DNA from: DATHTC01 sp035456465
Lineage (GTDB): Bacteria > Actinomycetota > Thermoleophilia > Gaiellales > Gaiellaceae
NCBI GenBank assembly: GCA_035456465.1
Contig: DATIDD010000009.1
Location: 1-53,047 of the forward strand
DNA length: 53,047 nucleotides
Direction of reading: 5' to 3'
Under the pieces are notes generated by a model. That model did no database searches and was not told where the DNA came from. It saw only the letters and a program-made list of their open reading frames with translations. Below, piece after piece: positions 14,683-23,103 of the stretch. Positions within the stretch are counted from its first letter, which is position 1. The number at the start of each line of letters is the position of its first letter. The position numbers were made by a program, and so were the translations under genes.

Positions 14683-15847
14683 CGGTCTCGATCCGCTCCA
14701 GCGTCGTCGGGTGCGTCCCGAGGACGACCCGCGCCCACGCCGGCGGGTCCGGCTGGGTCAGGTTGGTGCGGACGAAGCGCCTGAACGTCGCCTCGGCGGC
14801 GCCTGGGTCGTGCGTGGCGCGGAGGGCGATCCAGTCGGCCTCCGCCTCGTACCGGCGCGACACGGCGTTCGTCAGCGGCACGATCGCGAGCTGGATCAGG
14901 ACGACGGCCAGCACCGCCCGCGGGACCTCGGCCGGGTCCTCGAGGCGAACGACGCGCGAGAGCAACCACACGCACGGCACGGCGAGGAGTACCAGCCAGC
15001 CGAGCCCCTTCCAGACGTGGCGCGCCTCGACGTGAGCGAGCTCGTGCGCGGCGAGGAAGCGGATCTCCGCGAACGGGTAGCGACCGTCGAGGAGCGTGTC
15101 CCAGAGGACGACGGTGCGCGTCGCCCCGAGGCCGTAGACCTCCGCGTTCGCGCGTGTCGTCCGCTCGCTCGCGCGGCGGACCTCGACGCGGTCGACGGCG
15201 ACGCCGAGCTCGTCCCCGAGCGCGCGGATCTCCGCCGCGAGGCGCCCGTCGCGGAGCGGCTCGAGCTTGGGCGCGAGGAGGAGCGGCTGGAGTACGACGA
15301 CGCCCGCGCCGACGGCGACGAGGGCGGGCGCCCCCGCGAGCCACCAGCGGCGGCCGAGACGCCGCGCGAGCAGCATCCCCACGGCGAGGGCGGCGCAGGC
15401 GACGAGCGCCGACCCGACGAGCTCGAGCCACGGGCCGAGCACGAGCGAGCGGACGTACCCGGCGTCCGACAGCCCGTACCGCCGGCGCCACCACTGGGCC
15501 GCGACCGCGACCGGCAGCCGCGCGAGCCACGTCGCCGCGAGCACGACGAGGAGGAGCTGGACTCCGCGCGCGACTGCAGGCCCGCGCAGCCGTGGCACGA
15601 GGCGGGGCCCGAGCGGCACGAGGGCCACCAGGGTCAGGAGCTGGACGAGCGCGCCGGCGAGCCACAGCACCCGCGCACCCCGCGCGTAGTCCGCCGTGCG
15701 CTCCAGCAGCGGCGCCGGGAACAGCGCCGAGGCCGAGAGCGACGGCCGGACGAGGTCGCCCGGAACCGCCGTGCGCCACAGCAGCGCCGCGCCCGCCAGC
15801 CACGCGAGTAGCGTTGCGATCCCGATGCCCACCCGCGTCGCCGTCAT
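14651..15847 (-). CDS. M48 family membrane zinc metalloprotease (Ste24-like)
   Basis: The protein has 398 residues. An N-terminal membrane region of about five helices covers residues 1-220 and resembles the CAAX-protease N-terminal domain. The zinc motif is HELAH (H268, E269, H272) in FLAAHELAHVEARH, with the third ligand in RRYEAEADWIAL. Ste24-like enzymes cleave membrane or secreted proteins at the cytoplasmic membrane. ATG 15847 is used; GTG 15832 is also possible. Either way the 5' end overlaps the divergent phosphoesterase gene (15825), so the two transcripts must overlap. The 3' end overlaps the DUF3467 gene. Confidence 0.87.
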   Translation of the reverse strand: MTATRVGIGIATLLAWLAGAALLWRTAVPGDLVRPSLSASALFPAPLLERTADYARGARVLWLAGALVQLLTLVALVPLGPRLVPRLRGPAVARGVQLLLVVLAATWLARLPVAVAAQWWRRRYGLSDAGYVRSLVLGPWLELVGSALVACAALAVGMLLARRLGRRWWLAGAPALVAVGAGVVVLQPLLLAPKLEPLRDGRLAAEIRALGDELGVAVDRVEVRRASERTTRANAEVYGLGATRTVVLWDTLLDGRYPFAEIRFLAAHELAHVEARHVWKGLGWLVLLAVPCVWLLSRVVRLEDPAEVPRAVLAVVLIQLAIVPLTNAVSRRYEAEADWIALRATHDPGAAEATFRRFVRTNLTQPDPPAWARVVLGTHPTTLERIETARSPALRAGS

Positions 15848-16565
15848 CTCGGACGTCCACGCTAACCTCGCCGCGCTCGAGGCCGTCCTCGCGTCCGCCG
15901 AGGCGGAGGGCGTCGACGAGGTCTGGTGCCTGGGCGACACCGTCGGGTACGGCCCCCGTCCGAACGAGTGCTGCGTCCGCGTGCGCGACACGGCGAGGGT
16001 GTGCCTCGTCGGCAACCACGATCTCGTCGCGCTCGGCGCCGCGGGCGTCGACCTCGGCGAGTTCAACCTCGAGGCGGCCGCCGCGGCGCGCTGGACGGCG
16101 GCGGCGCTCGACGGCGAGGCGCGGGCGTTCCTGTCCGGGCTCCGGCCGGAGGCGCGGCGGTACGGCGTCGCGCTCTTCCACGCGAGCGCCCGCGACCCGG
16201 TGTGGGAGTACGTCCTGACGACCCAGGCGGCGCTCGCGTCCTTCGAGGCGGCCCCCGAGCCGCTGCTGCTCGTGGGACACAGCCACGTCGCGCTCGCGCT
16301 CGCGCTCGAGGGCGCGCGCGTCGACGGCGGCCCGGCGCGGGCGGGCCGGGAGGTGCGGCTCGACGGGCCCCGGCTGCTGCTGAACCCGGGCTCCGTCGGA
16401 CAGCCGCGCGACGGGGATCCGCGGGCGGCGTGGCTGCTGCTCGACCTGGAGCGGAGGTTTGCCGCTTTCCGCCGCGTCGAATACTCGGTGTCGGAGACGC
16501 AGCGCGAGCTCCGCGAGCACGGGCTTCCGGAGTCGCTCGCGGCCCGCCTCGCGCTCGGTCACTGA
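15825..16565 (+). CDS. calcineurin-like metallophosphoesterase (YfcE/MJ0936-like)
   Basis: The protein has 246 residues. The metal ligands appear in order as AVISDVHAN, WCLGDTVGYG, CLVGNHD, LLLVGHSHVA and LLNPGSVGQPRDGDPRAAW. The ends of the fold match small bacterial phosphodiesterases that hydrolyse cyclic nucleotides or other phosphodiesters; the natural substrate is unknown. Start ATG 15825 gives MPTRVAVISDVH, the usual beginning of the family. A TAGCGT box lies 10 nt upstream. It overlaps the divergent M48 gene by 23 bp and begins a run of four plus-strand genes. Confidence 0.9.
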   Translation: MPTRVAVISDVHANLAALEAVLASAEAEGVDEVWCLGDTVGYGPRPNECCVRVRDTARVCLVGNHDLVALGAAGVDLGEFNLEAAAAARWTAAALDGEARAFLSGLRPEARRYGVALFHASARDPVWEYVLTTQAALASFEAAPEPLLLVGHSHVALALALEGARVDGGPARAGREVRLDGPRLLLNPGSVGQPRDGDPRAAWLLLDLERRFAAFRRVEYSVSETQRELREHGLPESLAARLALGH

Positions 16566-16597
16566 ATCCGGCCACGACGACGAGGGAGGACGGCGAG

Positions 16598-17092
16598 TTG
16601 GCAGAGCTGACGCACCTGGAGGAGAAACTCGCGGAGGTCATCGGGCTCGCGATGGCGGCACAGGGCGCGACGGAGCGCGTCGAGAAGCTCCTGGAGCCGA
16701 AGCAGAAGGCGCTCGCGAAGGGGCTCAAGCAGATGCGCAAGGAGGCCGCGGAGGCGGAGACGCGCGCGACCGAGGTGGCCGGGAGGCTGCAGGGCAAGAA
16801 GGGCGCCGTGCTGAAGAAGGCGCGCGAGACGCGCGGCAAGGCGCAGGCGATGATGAAGGACTACCTCGAGCGCGGCTCCGACGGGCTCGACGGCTTCGAG
16901 TTCCTCACGATGGCCGAGGCCGGCGAGGTCGGCCACTGGGCCGTCCTCGGGCAGATGAACAAGCAGGTCGGAAACCGCGAGATCCGGTCGCTCGTGAGCT
17001 GGCAGCTCCCGATCCAGCGCCGCCACCTCAAGGAGGCCCAGGCCGGCACGCTGACGCTCGCCGCCGAGGAGGATGCGCACGCCACGGCCTAG
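16598..17092 (+). CDS. all-helical hypothetical protein, possibly ferritin-like
   Basis: The protein has 164 residues starting at TTG 16598, with GGGAGGA 8 nt upstream. It is almost entirely helical. A long charged coiled-coil-like segment (EKLLEPKQKALAKGLKQM to AVLKKARETRGKAQAMM) is followed by a C-terminal part with EAGEVGHWAVL and LPIQRRHLKEA. The spacing of Glu and His in the last two helices recalls ferritin-like proteins, but the full ligand set is not evident. I do not recognise the family with confidence. It overlaps the next gene by 20 bp. Confidence 0.72.
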   Translation: MAELTHLEEKLAEVIGLAMAAQGATERVEKLLEPKQKALAKGLKQMRKEAAEAETRATEVAGRLQGKKGAVLKKARETRGKAQAMMKDYLERGSDGLDGFEFLTMAEAGEVGHWAVLGQMNKQVGNREIRSLVSWQLPIQRRHLKEAQAGTLTLAAEEDAHATA

Positions 17093-17510
17093 GGCCCTGC
17101 TCCTTCCGCTGGTCGTCGCGCTCGCCGGTTGCGGCGGTGGCGAGGCGCCGACGCAGCCGGAGCGGCCCGCCCTCGGCGCGGCCGTCGCCGGGCGGCTGGC
17201 CGCGCGCTCCGACGCGGTCGCGGCGAAGCTCGCCGCGGGCGACCTGTGCGGCGCCGCCCACGAGGCCGACGCGCTCCGGGCGCAGGCGGTCGCGGCGGTC
17301 GACGCCGGGGACGTCCCGCCGTCGTTCCGCGCCGGGCTACTGACGACGGCGCGCGGGCTCGTCGACGCGGTCAACTGCCCGCCCCCGCCGGCCGCGCAGC
17401 CCGCCGCGAGCGACGACGGCGAGCCCGACACGCCGGGCAAGCGCAAGGCGAAGGGCAAGGACAAGCACGGCAAGAAGGGCAAGCACAAGGGATGGAAGGA
17501 CGCGGACTGA
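17073..17510 (+). CDS. putative lipoprotein with Lys-rich C-terminus
   Basis: The protein has 145 residues. The N-terminus RPRALLLPLVVALAGCGGG ends in a lipobox (LAGC), so it should be lipid-anchored outside the membrane. The middle is a short helical repeat-like domain with two cysteines (DLCGAAHEADALRAQ, LVDAVNCPPPP). The tail is a run of Lys/Gly/His (KRKAKGKDKHGKKGKHKG). It overlaps the gene before it by 20 bp and the kinase gene after it by 19 bp, so the three form one coupled unit. It may be an extracellular partner of the kinase; this is inference from position. Confidence 0.72.
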   Translation: MRTPRPRALLLPLVVALAGCGGGEAPTQPERPALGAAVAGRLAARSDAVAAKLAAGDLCGAAHEADALRAQAVAAVDAGDVPPSFRAGLLTTARGLVDAVNCPPPPAAQPAASDDGEPDTPGKRKAKGKDKHGKKGKHKGWKDAD

Positions 17511-18595
17511 CCGCCGCCGCCGTCGCCGGGCGCTACCGCGTCGAGCGCCGCCTCGGCGAAGGCGGGATGGCGCGGGTCGACCTCGCGCGGGACGTCGAGC
17601 TCGACCGGCTCGTGGCCGTGAAGGTGCTGGCCGAGCACCTCGCCGACGACCCGGAGCTGCGCGAGCGGTTCCTGCGGGAGGGACGCCTCGCCGCGCGCCT
17701 CGCGCACCCCCACGTCGTCGCGGTCTACGACGCCGGCGAGGAGCGCGGCCTCCCGTACCTCGTGATGGAGTACGTCGACGGCGAGACGGTCGGGGAGCTG
17801 GCGCGCAGGCGCGGGCGCCTGCCCGCGCGGGAGGCGGTCGAGCTGGCGGCGCAGGCGCTCACGGGGCTCGAGCACGCGCACGCGTCGGGCCTCGTCCATC
17901 GGGACGTGAAGCCGGGAAACCTGCTCGTTCGCCGTGACGGCACGCTCAAGATCGGCGATTTCGGGATCGCCCGCGCGATCGAGCTGAGCGGGCTGACCGA
18001 GGCCGGGACGGTCCTCGGCACCGCCGCATACCTCGCGCCCGAGCAGGCGCGCGGCGAGCAGGTCGGCCCTGCCGCCGACGTGTACTCGCTCGCCGCGGTG
18101 CTGTACGAGCTGCTCACGGGCCGGCCGCCGCGGGAGATCTCGTCGCTCGCCGAGCTCGGCGACCGTGCGCAGGAGCCGGTCCGGCCGGTGCGCGACCTCC
18201 GGCCCGACGTGCCCCCGGCGGTCGAGGAGGCGGTGATGCGTGCCCTCGCCGCCAGGCCGGAGCACCGGCCGTCCGCCGCCGAGCTGCGGGCCGAGCTCTC
18301 CGGCGGCGCTCCCGTCGAGCGCGCGGCGGCCGAGGCGCCGACCGCGGTGGTCGCGACCCGCCGGCGTCGGCGGCGAGCGGCGCTGCTGCTGCTGCCGGTC
18401 CCGGCGGTCGCGGCTTTGCTCGTCTCGAGCGCGTACCTCGCCGCGCGCGACGACGGCGAGAATCCCCCCGCGAGCCCGCCGGCCGCGCAGCCCACGACGA
18501 TTCCACCGCCGCAGCCGGGCGCGACGCCCGAGGAGACTGCGCGCAACCTGTCGGACTGGCTGCGCGCGCACGCCCGACCGGCGGGCGCCCCCTAG
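17492..18595 (+). CDS. membrane-anchored Ser/Thr protein kinase (PknB-like)
   Basis: The protein has 367 residues. The kinase domain covers about 10-270: GEGGMARV glycine loop, catalytic lysine K44 (VAVKVL), catalytic loop HRDVKPGN (H136-N143), DFG at 156-158, then GTAAYLAPEQARG. A juxtamembrane Arg run (TRRRRRRA) precedes one transmembrane helix (LLLLPVPAVAALLVSSAYLA) and a Pro-rich external tail of about 55 residues without PASTA domains. ATG 17492 overlaps the lipoprotein gene. Its TAG stop shares the CTAG at 18592-18595 with the convergent sigma-factor gene. Confidence 0.93.
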   Translation: MEGRGLTAAAVAGRYRVERRLGEGGMARVDLARDVELDRLVAVKVLAEHLADDPELRERFLREGRLAARLAHPHVVAVYDAGEERGLPYLVMEYVDGETVGELARRRGRLPAREAVELAAQALTGLEHAHASGLVHRDVKPGNLLVRRDGTLKIGDFGIARAIELSGLTEAGTVLGTAAYLAPEQARGEQVGPAADVYSLAAVLYELLTGRPPREISSLAELGDRAQEPVRPVRDLRPDVPPAVEEAVMRALAARPEHRPSAAELRAELSGGAPVERAAAEAPTAVVATRRRRRRAALLLLPVPAVAALLVSSAYLAARDDGENPPASPPAAQPTTIPPPQPGATPEETARNLSDWLRAHARPAGAP

Positions 18596-19830
18596 TCGTC
18601 CGGCTGCGGGTCCGACGACTCGCTCGACCCCGAGCTGGCGGAGCCTGCGCCGGGCCCGGACGACCCCGAGCCGGAAGAGCCGGAGGAGTCCGCGTCAGCA
18701 TCCGAGTCCGGGTCGGCCGAATCCGTCTCCGACGACTCGGAGCCCGACGAGTCGTGCCCCTCGTCGTCCGACTGAGCGCGCCGCCCGGACCGATCGCCTT
18801 CGTCGCCGCTCCGGTCCTCGTGCTCTTCGCGCTCGTCCGGCTCGGCCTCGTGCTCCACGTCGGCGTCGACGGCCGGTACGACGGCCGGCGCGCCCGACGC
18901 GGCGTCGTCGGGGCGGCTGCGACCGCGATTCGAAGCCCGCTCGTCGTCCGAGGACCGCTCGCGCTGCGTCGCACCCGTCGCCTCGTCGTCGCGGATCCGC
19001 GAGGTTCGGCCTTGCCTCTCGCGGATCGCGATCGGCTCGACGACGACCGCCGCGCGCCCCGTCGCCGACGGCGCGACGGAGGGCTCGGGGACGGGCGCGA
19101 CGGGCGCGGCTCTCGCGGGCGCCGGCCCGCGGTGGGGCGGGCCGCGGCGAAGCTCGGCCCCACCCGCGGCGACCACGCCGACGGCGGCCGTGCCGGCCGC
19201 CAGCTTCGCAGCCGCGGGACCGGAGGCGAGCTTCGCCAGGATCCCCGCACCGACGGCCGCCTGCGCGCCGGCGCTCGAGCCCTGCACGAAGCCGGGAACG
19301 GCCTCGGTCAGGGATTCGCGCAACGCGAGCGGCACGGCGAGCACGCCGCCCGCGAGGCGCGGCCGGAGCGACGCGCGGAGCTTCCGCCGAGCCCGGAACA
19401 GGAGCGTCTCGACGGCCGGGAGCGACGTCCCGAGCGCGGCGGCGACCTCGGCGTAACGGAGGCCGTACAGGTCACGCAGGACGACCGCCTCGCGCTGCCT
19501 CTCGGGGAGGCCCGCGAGCGCGGCGACCAGGATCCGCGTCCGCTCGCGCCGCCGCGCCTCCTCGTCGACGTCCGGTCCGGGCGAGTCCGCATCGGTCAGC
19601 GAAAACGGCTCGCGCGCATGGCGACGCAGGCGGGCCCGGCACTCGTTCCTCGCGATCGTGCCGAGCCACGCCGCCTCGTCGCGCGGGCCGTGGCCGGCGA
19701 GCAGCGCGCCGTACGCGGACAGGTACGTCTGCTGCGCGGCGTCCTCGGCCTCCACCGGGTCGCCGAGCAGGAACCGGCAGACCGCGTACACCATGCGGCT
19801 GTGCCGGTCGAAGAGGCCGGCGAGGTGCAC
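18592..19830 (-). CDS. ECF-type sigma factor with long acidic C-terminal extension
   Basis: The protein has 412 residues. Residues 1-70 match sigma-70 region 2 (FDRHSRMVYAVCRFLLGD, VEAEDAAQQTYLSAY) and about 95-150 match region 4 (LPERQREAVVLRDLYGLRYAEVAAAL, VETLLFRARRKLRASL). Then follow an Ala/Gly-rich hydrophobic stretch near 170-215 that could lie in the membrane and about 190 residues of disordered, very acidic Ser/Asp/Glu sequence. Normal ECF factors end near residue 200. No anti-sigma gene is adjacent, so the tail may hold the control. GTG 19830 follows an AGAGG motif and lies 28 nt after the secreted-protein gene, so they are probably one operon. Confidence 0.82.
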   Translation of the reverse strand: MHLAGLFDRHSRMVYAVCRFLLGDPVEAEDAAQQTYLSAYGALLAGHGPRDEAAWLGTIARNECRARLRRHAREPFSLTDADSPGPDVDEEARRRERTRILVAALAGLPERQREAVVLRDLYGLRYAEVAAALGTSLPAVETLLFRARRKLRASLRPRLAGGVLAVPLALRESLTEAVPGFVQGSSAGAQAAVGAGILAKLASGPAAAKLAAGTAAVGVVAAGGAELRRGPPHRGPAPARAAPVAPVPEPSVAPSATGRAAVVVEPIAIRERQGRTSRIRDDEATGATQRERSSDDERASNRGRSRPDDAASGAPAVVPAVDADVEHEAEPDEREEHEDRSGDEGDRSGRRAQSDDEGHDSSGSESSETDSADPDSDADADSSGSSGSGSSGPGAGSASSGSSESSDPQPDD

Positions 19831-19858
19831 GCCGGCCTCTTCGCGGCTCGCGGCGTCG

Positions 19859-20914
19859 CTAGTCGTCGTCGTTCCCGTCGTCGTCCCCGTGGCCGCCGCC
19901 GCCCCCGTGGTCGCCGTCGTCGTCGTCCCCGTGGTCGCCCCCGTGGTCGTCGTCGCGGTGGTCGCCCTCGTCGGCGTGCTCGTCCTCGAGCTTCAGGCGC
20001 ACGAGCACGAGCGACGCGCCCGAGGACACGCACTTCATCTCGACGAGGTCGCCGACCGTGACGCCCCGCAGCGTCGTCCCCGCGCGCAGCGAGCACGTCA
20101 CCGGGGCGCGGCCGCTGCGAGGGGCGACCGTGATCGACCCGGCGCCGAGCGCGGTGACCTTGCCCTTCACCTCGACCTCGTCGTCATCGTCCTCGTCGTC
20201 GTCCTCGACCGCCGCAGCGTCGTCGTCGGCGATCGCGAGCAGCGTGAACGAGCCGTCGGCGCGGATCGCGACCCTCAGCTCGACGGGGTCGAACACCTTC
20301 AGCCCCGCAGGGAGGGCCGTCCCGGCCGGGACCGCGACGGTGACGAAACCGGCCCGGGCGACGAGCAGCCTGATCGCGGTCGGCGAGAGCTCGGTGAGGA
20401 TCCCTTCGAGCCTCACCGCCGCGACGTGCCCGATCGTCACCGTTCCGGTCGCCGTGGCGGCGGAGCCGGAGAGCGCGACCGTGGCGACGATGGCGTCGCC
20501 GGGGCGATGGCCGCGGGACGCCGTCCTGCGGGCCGACGCGCGCGTGCGAATCGTGAGCACGGTTCCGCCGGCCGAGACGAGCAGACGTCCACGCACCGAC
20601 TCGGACCGGATCACGACGGCCCGCAGGCGCGCGCGCCCGGAGCGGCCGGAGACGCGGAGCGACCCGGCCCGGAGGGTTCCGTCCGAGAGCCACGTCGCCC
20701 GGGCGGAGACGCGGGCGCCCAGGCGCAGCGCCGCGAGCCGCCGTCCGGTCAGCCGGATCGTCCTCGCCTCGCCTCCGCGGAGCGCGACGACCGCGGCGGC
20801 TCGGGCCGGGTCCTTGGCCACGACGACGCCGGAGACGGTGCGTCCGGCCGCGGCGGTCGCGGGCAGCGCGAGCGCTGCGGCCGCGAGCGCCGGCACGAGC
20901 GCAGACTTCTTCAT
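19859..20914 (-). CDS. secreted repeat protein (DUF5666-like) with Asp/His tail
   Basis: The protein has 351 residues. The signal peptide is KKSALVPALAAAALALPATAAA. Several weakly repeated beta-rich units of about 65 residues follow (VSGVVVAKDPARAAAVV, VRLEGILTELSPTAIRL, VKGKVTALGAGSITVAP, each with a later GD/GARV turn), similar to DUF5666/OB-like repeats. A mid-protein Asp/Glu run lies before the last repeat. The C-terminus is about 40 residues of Asp, His and Gly, likely to bind metal ions. The ATG at 20914 has AAGGA 9 nt upstream. It lies between two sigma-factor genes on the same strand. Confidence 0.78.
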   Translation of the reverse strand: MKKSALVPALAAAALALPATAAAGRTVSGVVVAKDPARAAAVVALRGGEARTIRLTGRRLAALRLGARVSARATWLSDGTLRAGSLRVSGRSGRARLRAVVIRSESVRGRLLVSAGGTVLTIRTRASARRTASRGHRPGDAIVATVALSGSAATATGTVTIGHVAAVRLEGILTELSPTAIRLLVARAGFVTVAVPAGTALPAGLKVFDPVELRVAIRADGSFTLLAIADDDAAAVEDDDEDDDDEVEVKGKVTALGAGSITVAPRSGRAPVTCSLRAGTTLRGVTVGDLVEMKCVSSGASLVLVRLKLEDEHADEGDHRDDDHGGDHGDDDDGDHGGGGGHGDDDGNDDD

Positions 20915-21003
20915 CGCATCAATCCTTTCGGGAGGGTGCGTTGCACCGGTTCTCCCTGCAGGAGCGAATGCGGCCCGAAAACTTGCTGCCTCTCGGCGCG
21001 GAG

Positions 21004-21612
21004 CTAGACGAGCTCGGGCTCGGACGCGCCCGCGGCGGCCGTCCTGGCCGTCCTCTCGCCGAAGGTGATGCCCTCGCGCGCGAGCGCGAGCTGGACCTCC
21101 TCGCGCGCCTTGTAGATCCGCCACTTGACGGTCGCGAGCGTGATCTCCAGCGAGTCCGCGATCTCCGTGTACGACATCCCGACGACGTCGCGGAGGAGCA
21201 GCGCCATCTTCAGGTCGACGTTGAGGTGCTCGACGGCGCGCCAGACGGCGTCGATCGCCTCGAGCCGCTCGAACGGCGCGTCGACGACCTCGAGCGGAGG
21301 CGCGTCCTCGAGCGCGACCAGGTTGCGGGGGCGGCGCTCGCTCGCGCGGAGCTCGTCGAGCACGCGGTTCTTCGTCACCTGGAACAGCCAGGTCGTGAAC
21401 TTCGATCGCAGCGAGAAGCTCGGCAGCCCCTGGTAGACGCGGACGAACACCTCCTGCGTCAGGTCCTCGGCGAGCGACCGGTCACCGCCGACGAGCCGCA
21501 TCACGTAGTTGAAGACGGGGACCTCGTACGCACGGACGATGAGCGAGAAGGCTCGCTCGTCTCCCCGCTGCGCCTTCCGCAGGACGCCGAAGTCAGGCTG
21601 GGCGAGTGACAA
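21004..21612 (-). CDS. ECF RNA polymerase sigma factor (RpoE-like)
   Basis: The protein has 202 residues. Region 2 is DERAFSLIVRAYEVPVFNYVMRLVG with DLTQEVFVRVYQGL and FTTWLFQVTKNRVLDELR. Region 4 is LLLRDVVGMSYTEIADSLEITLATVKWRIYKAREEV. It directs RNA polymerase to a dedicated promoter set; no anti-sigma gene is adjacent. The TTG at 21612 lies 8 nt after a TATACT -10 box and has no Shine-Dalgarno sequence, so the transcript is probably leaderless. It starts 21 nt after gpmI on the same strand. Confidence 0.9.
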   Translation of the reverse strand: MSLAQPDFGVLRKAQRGDERAFSLIVRAYEVPVFNYVMRLVGGDRSLAEDLTQEVFVRVYQGLPSFSLRSKFTTWLFQVTKNRVLDELRASERRPRNLVALEDAPPLEVVDAPFERLEAIDAVWRAVEHLNVDLKMALLLRDVVGMSYTEIADSLEITLATVKWRIYKAREEVQLALAREGITFGERTARTAAAGASEPELV

Positions 21613-21620
21613 GGCGCCGC

Positions 21621-21626
21621 AGTATA
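21621..21626 (-). promoter_or_regulatory. -10 box of the ECF sigma gene
   Basis: TATACT (minus strand) ends 8 nt before the TTG at 21612. It is the closest match to the -10 consensus found here and sits in the short gap after gpmI. Confidence 0.5.
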
Positions 21627-21633
21627 GACGGGT

Positions 21634-23103
21634 CTAGGACGGGTTGACCAGGCTCCGACCGGTCATCTCGGCCGGGATGTCGAAGCCGAGGTACGTGAGC
21701 ACGGTCGGCGCGAGGTCGGCGAGCTCGCCTCCGTCCCGTAGCGACGCGTCCGGATCGGTCACCACCAGCGGCACCGGGTTCGTGGTGTGCGCCGTCTGGG
21801 GCCCGCCGTCGGCGGCGATCAGCTCCTCGGCGTTGCCGTGGTCGGCGGTGACGAGGCAGACGCCCCCGGCGGCCTGGACCGCGTCGGCGACCCGGCCGAG
21901 GCATCCGTCCACCGTCTCCACCGCCCGCACCGCCGCCGGGATCACGCCGGAGTGGCCGACCATGTCCGGGTTGGCGAAGTTGATCACGGCGAACGCGTAG
22001 CCGCTCCCGATCTCGCCGGCGAACCGCTCCGTGACCTCCGGAGCAGACATCTCGGGCTTCTGGTCGTACGTCGCGACCTCCCGTGGGGACGGGATCAGCT
22101 GGCGCTCCTCCCCGCTCCACCGGTGCTCGTCGCCACCGTTGAAGAAGTACGTGACATGCGCGTACTTCTCCGTCTCCGCCATGTGCAGCTGCCGCGCGCC
22201 GTGCTCCGACAGCACCTCGGCGAGCGTGGCGCGGACGACCTGCTCGGGGAAGGCGACGGGACAGGCGAAGTCGTCGCGGTAGCGGGTCATCGTGGTGACG
22301 TCGAAGCCGCGGGCCAGCAGCCGCTCGGTCAGCTGCCTCGCGCGGTCGGGCCGGAAGTTGACGAAGATCGCCGCGTCGTCGGGGCCGAGGCGCGGCACCT
22401 GCGCGTACACGATCGGCTCGACGAACTCGTCGGTGACGCCCGCGTCGTAGCTCCGCTGCAGGTCGGACGCCGGATCCGTCCCCGTCGCGCCCACGCCGTC
22501 GAGGATCGCCGCCAGCGCCCGGTCGGTGCGGTCCCAGCGCTTGTCCCGGTCCATCGCCCAGTACCGCCCCGTCACGTCGGCGATCTCGTCGAGGGGGAGC
22601 TCGGCGATGTCGTGGACGGCGGCCGTCGGCGAGACGTCGCGGCCGTCGGTGAACGCGTGGATCCAGACCCGGTCCTCCAGCCCCTCGCGCCGCGCGAGCT
22701 CGAGCAGTGCGCGGAAGTGGTCGAGATGCGAGTGCACGCCGCCCTTGGAGACGAGCCCCAGCAGGTGCACCGACGCGCCCCGCTCGCGAGCCCGCGCGAA
22801 GGCACCGCGGAGGGCCTCGTTCTCGAAGAACGCGCCGCTCTCGATCGCCCGGTTCACGCGCTGCAGGTCCATGTCGATCACCCGCCCGGAGCCGATCGTC
22901 AGGTGGCCGACCTCGGAGTTGCCCATCTGCCCCTCCGGGAGCCCGACCGCCTCCCCGCTCGCCTTCAGGGTCGTGTGCGGGTACTCGCGCCAGAGGCGGT
23001 CGAACACGGGCGTGGCCGCGAGCTCGACTGCGTTGCCGGGCCCCGCCGGCGCGCAGCCCCAGCCGTCGAGGATGACGAGCGTGACGAGCGGGTAGCGCGT
23101 CAC
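21634..23103 (-). CDS. gpmI: 2,3-bisphosphoglycerate-independent phosphoglycerate mutase
   Basis: The protein has 489 residues, slightly shorter than the common 505-515. The start VILDGWGCAP and nucleophile Ser in EGQMGNSEVGHL are the two-metal alkaline-phosphatase-fold hallmarks. FTDGRDVSP, GRYWAMDRDKRWDRT, FVNFRPDRARQL, NFANPDMVGHSG and TADHGNAEE supply the remaining metal and substrate residues. It interconverts 3- and 2-phosphoglycerate in glycolysis, using Mn. GTG 23103 overlaps the tpiA stop by 4 nt (GTGA). It is the last gene of the gap-pgk-tpiA-gpmI operon. Confidence 0.95.
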   Translation of the reverse strand: MTRYPLVTLVILDGWGCAPAGPGNAVELAATPVFDRLWREYPHTTLKASGEAVGLPEGQMGNSEVGHLTIGSGRVIDMDLQRVNRAIESGAFFENEALRGAFARARERGASVHLLGLVSKGGVHSHLDHFRALLELARREGLEDRVWIHAFTDGRDVSPTAAVHDIAELPLDEIADVTGRYWAMDRDKRWDRTDRALAAILDGVGATGTDPASDLQRSYDAGVTDEFVEPIVYAQVPRLGPDDAAIFVNFRPDRARQLTERLLARGFDVTTMTRYRDDFACPVAFPEQVVRATLAEVLSEHGARQLHMAETEKYAHVTYFFNGGDEHRWSGEERQLIPSPREVATYDQKPEMSAPEVTERFAGEIGSGYAFAVINFANPDMVGHSGVIPAAVRAVETVDGCLGRVADAVQAAGGVCLVTADHGNAEELIAADGGPQTAHTTNPVPLVVTDPDASLRDGGELADLAPTVLTYLGFDIPAEMTGRSLVNPS

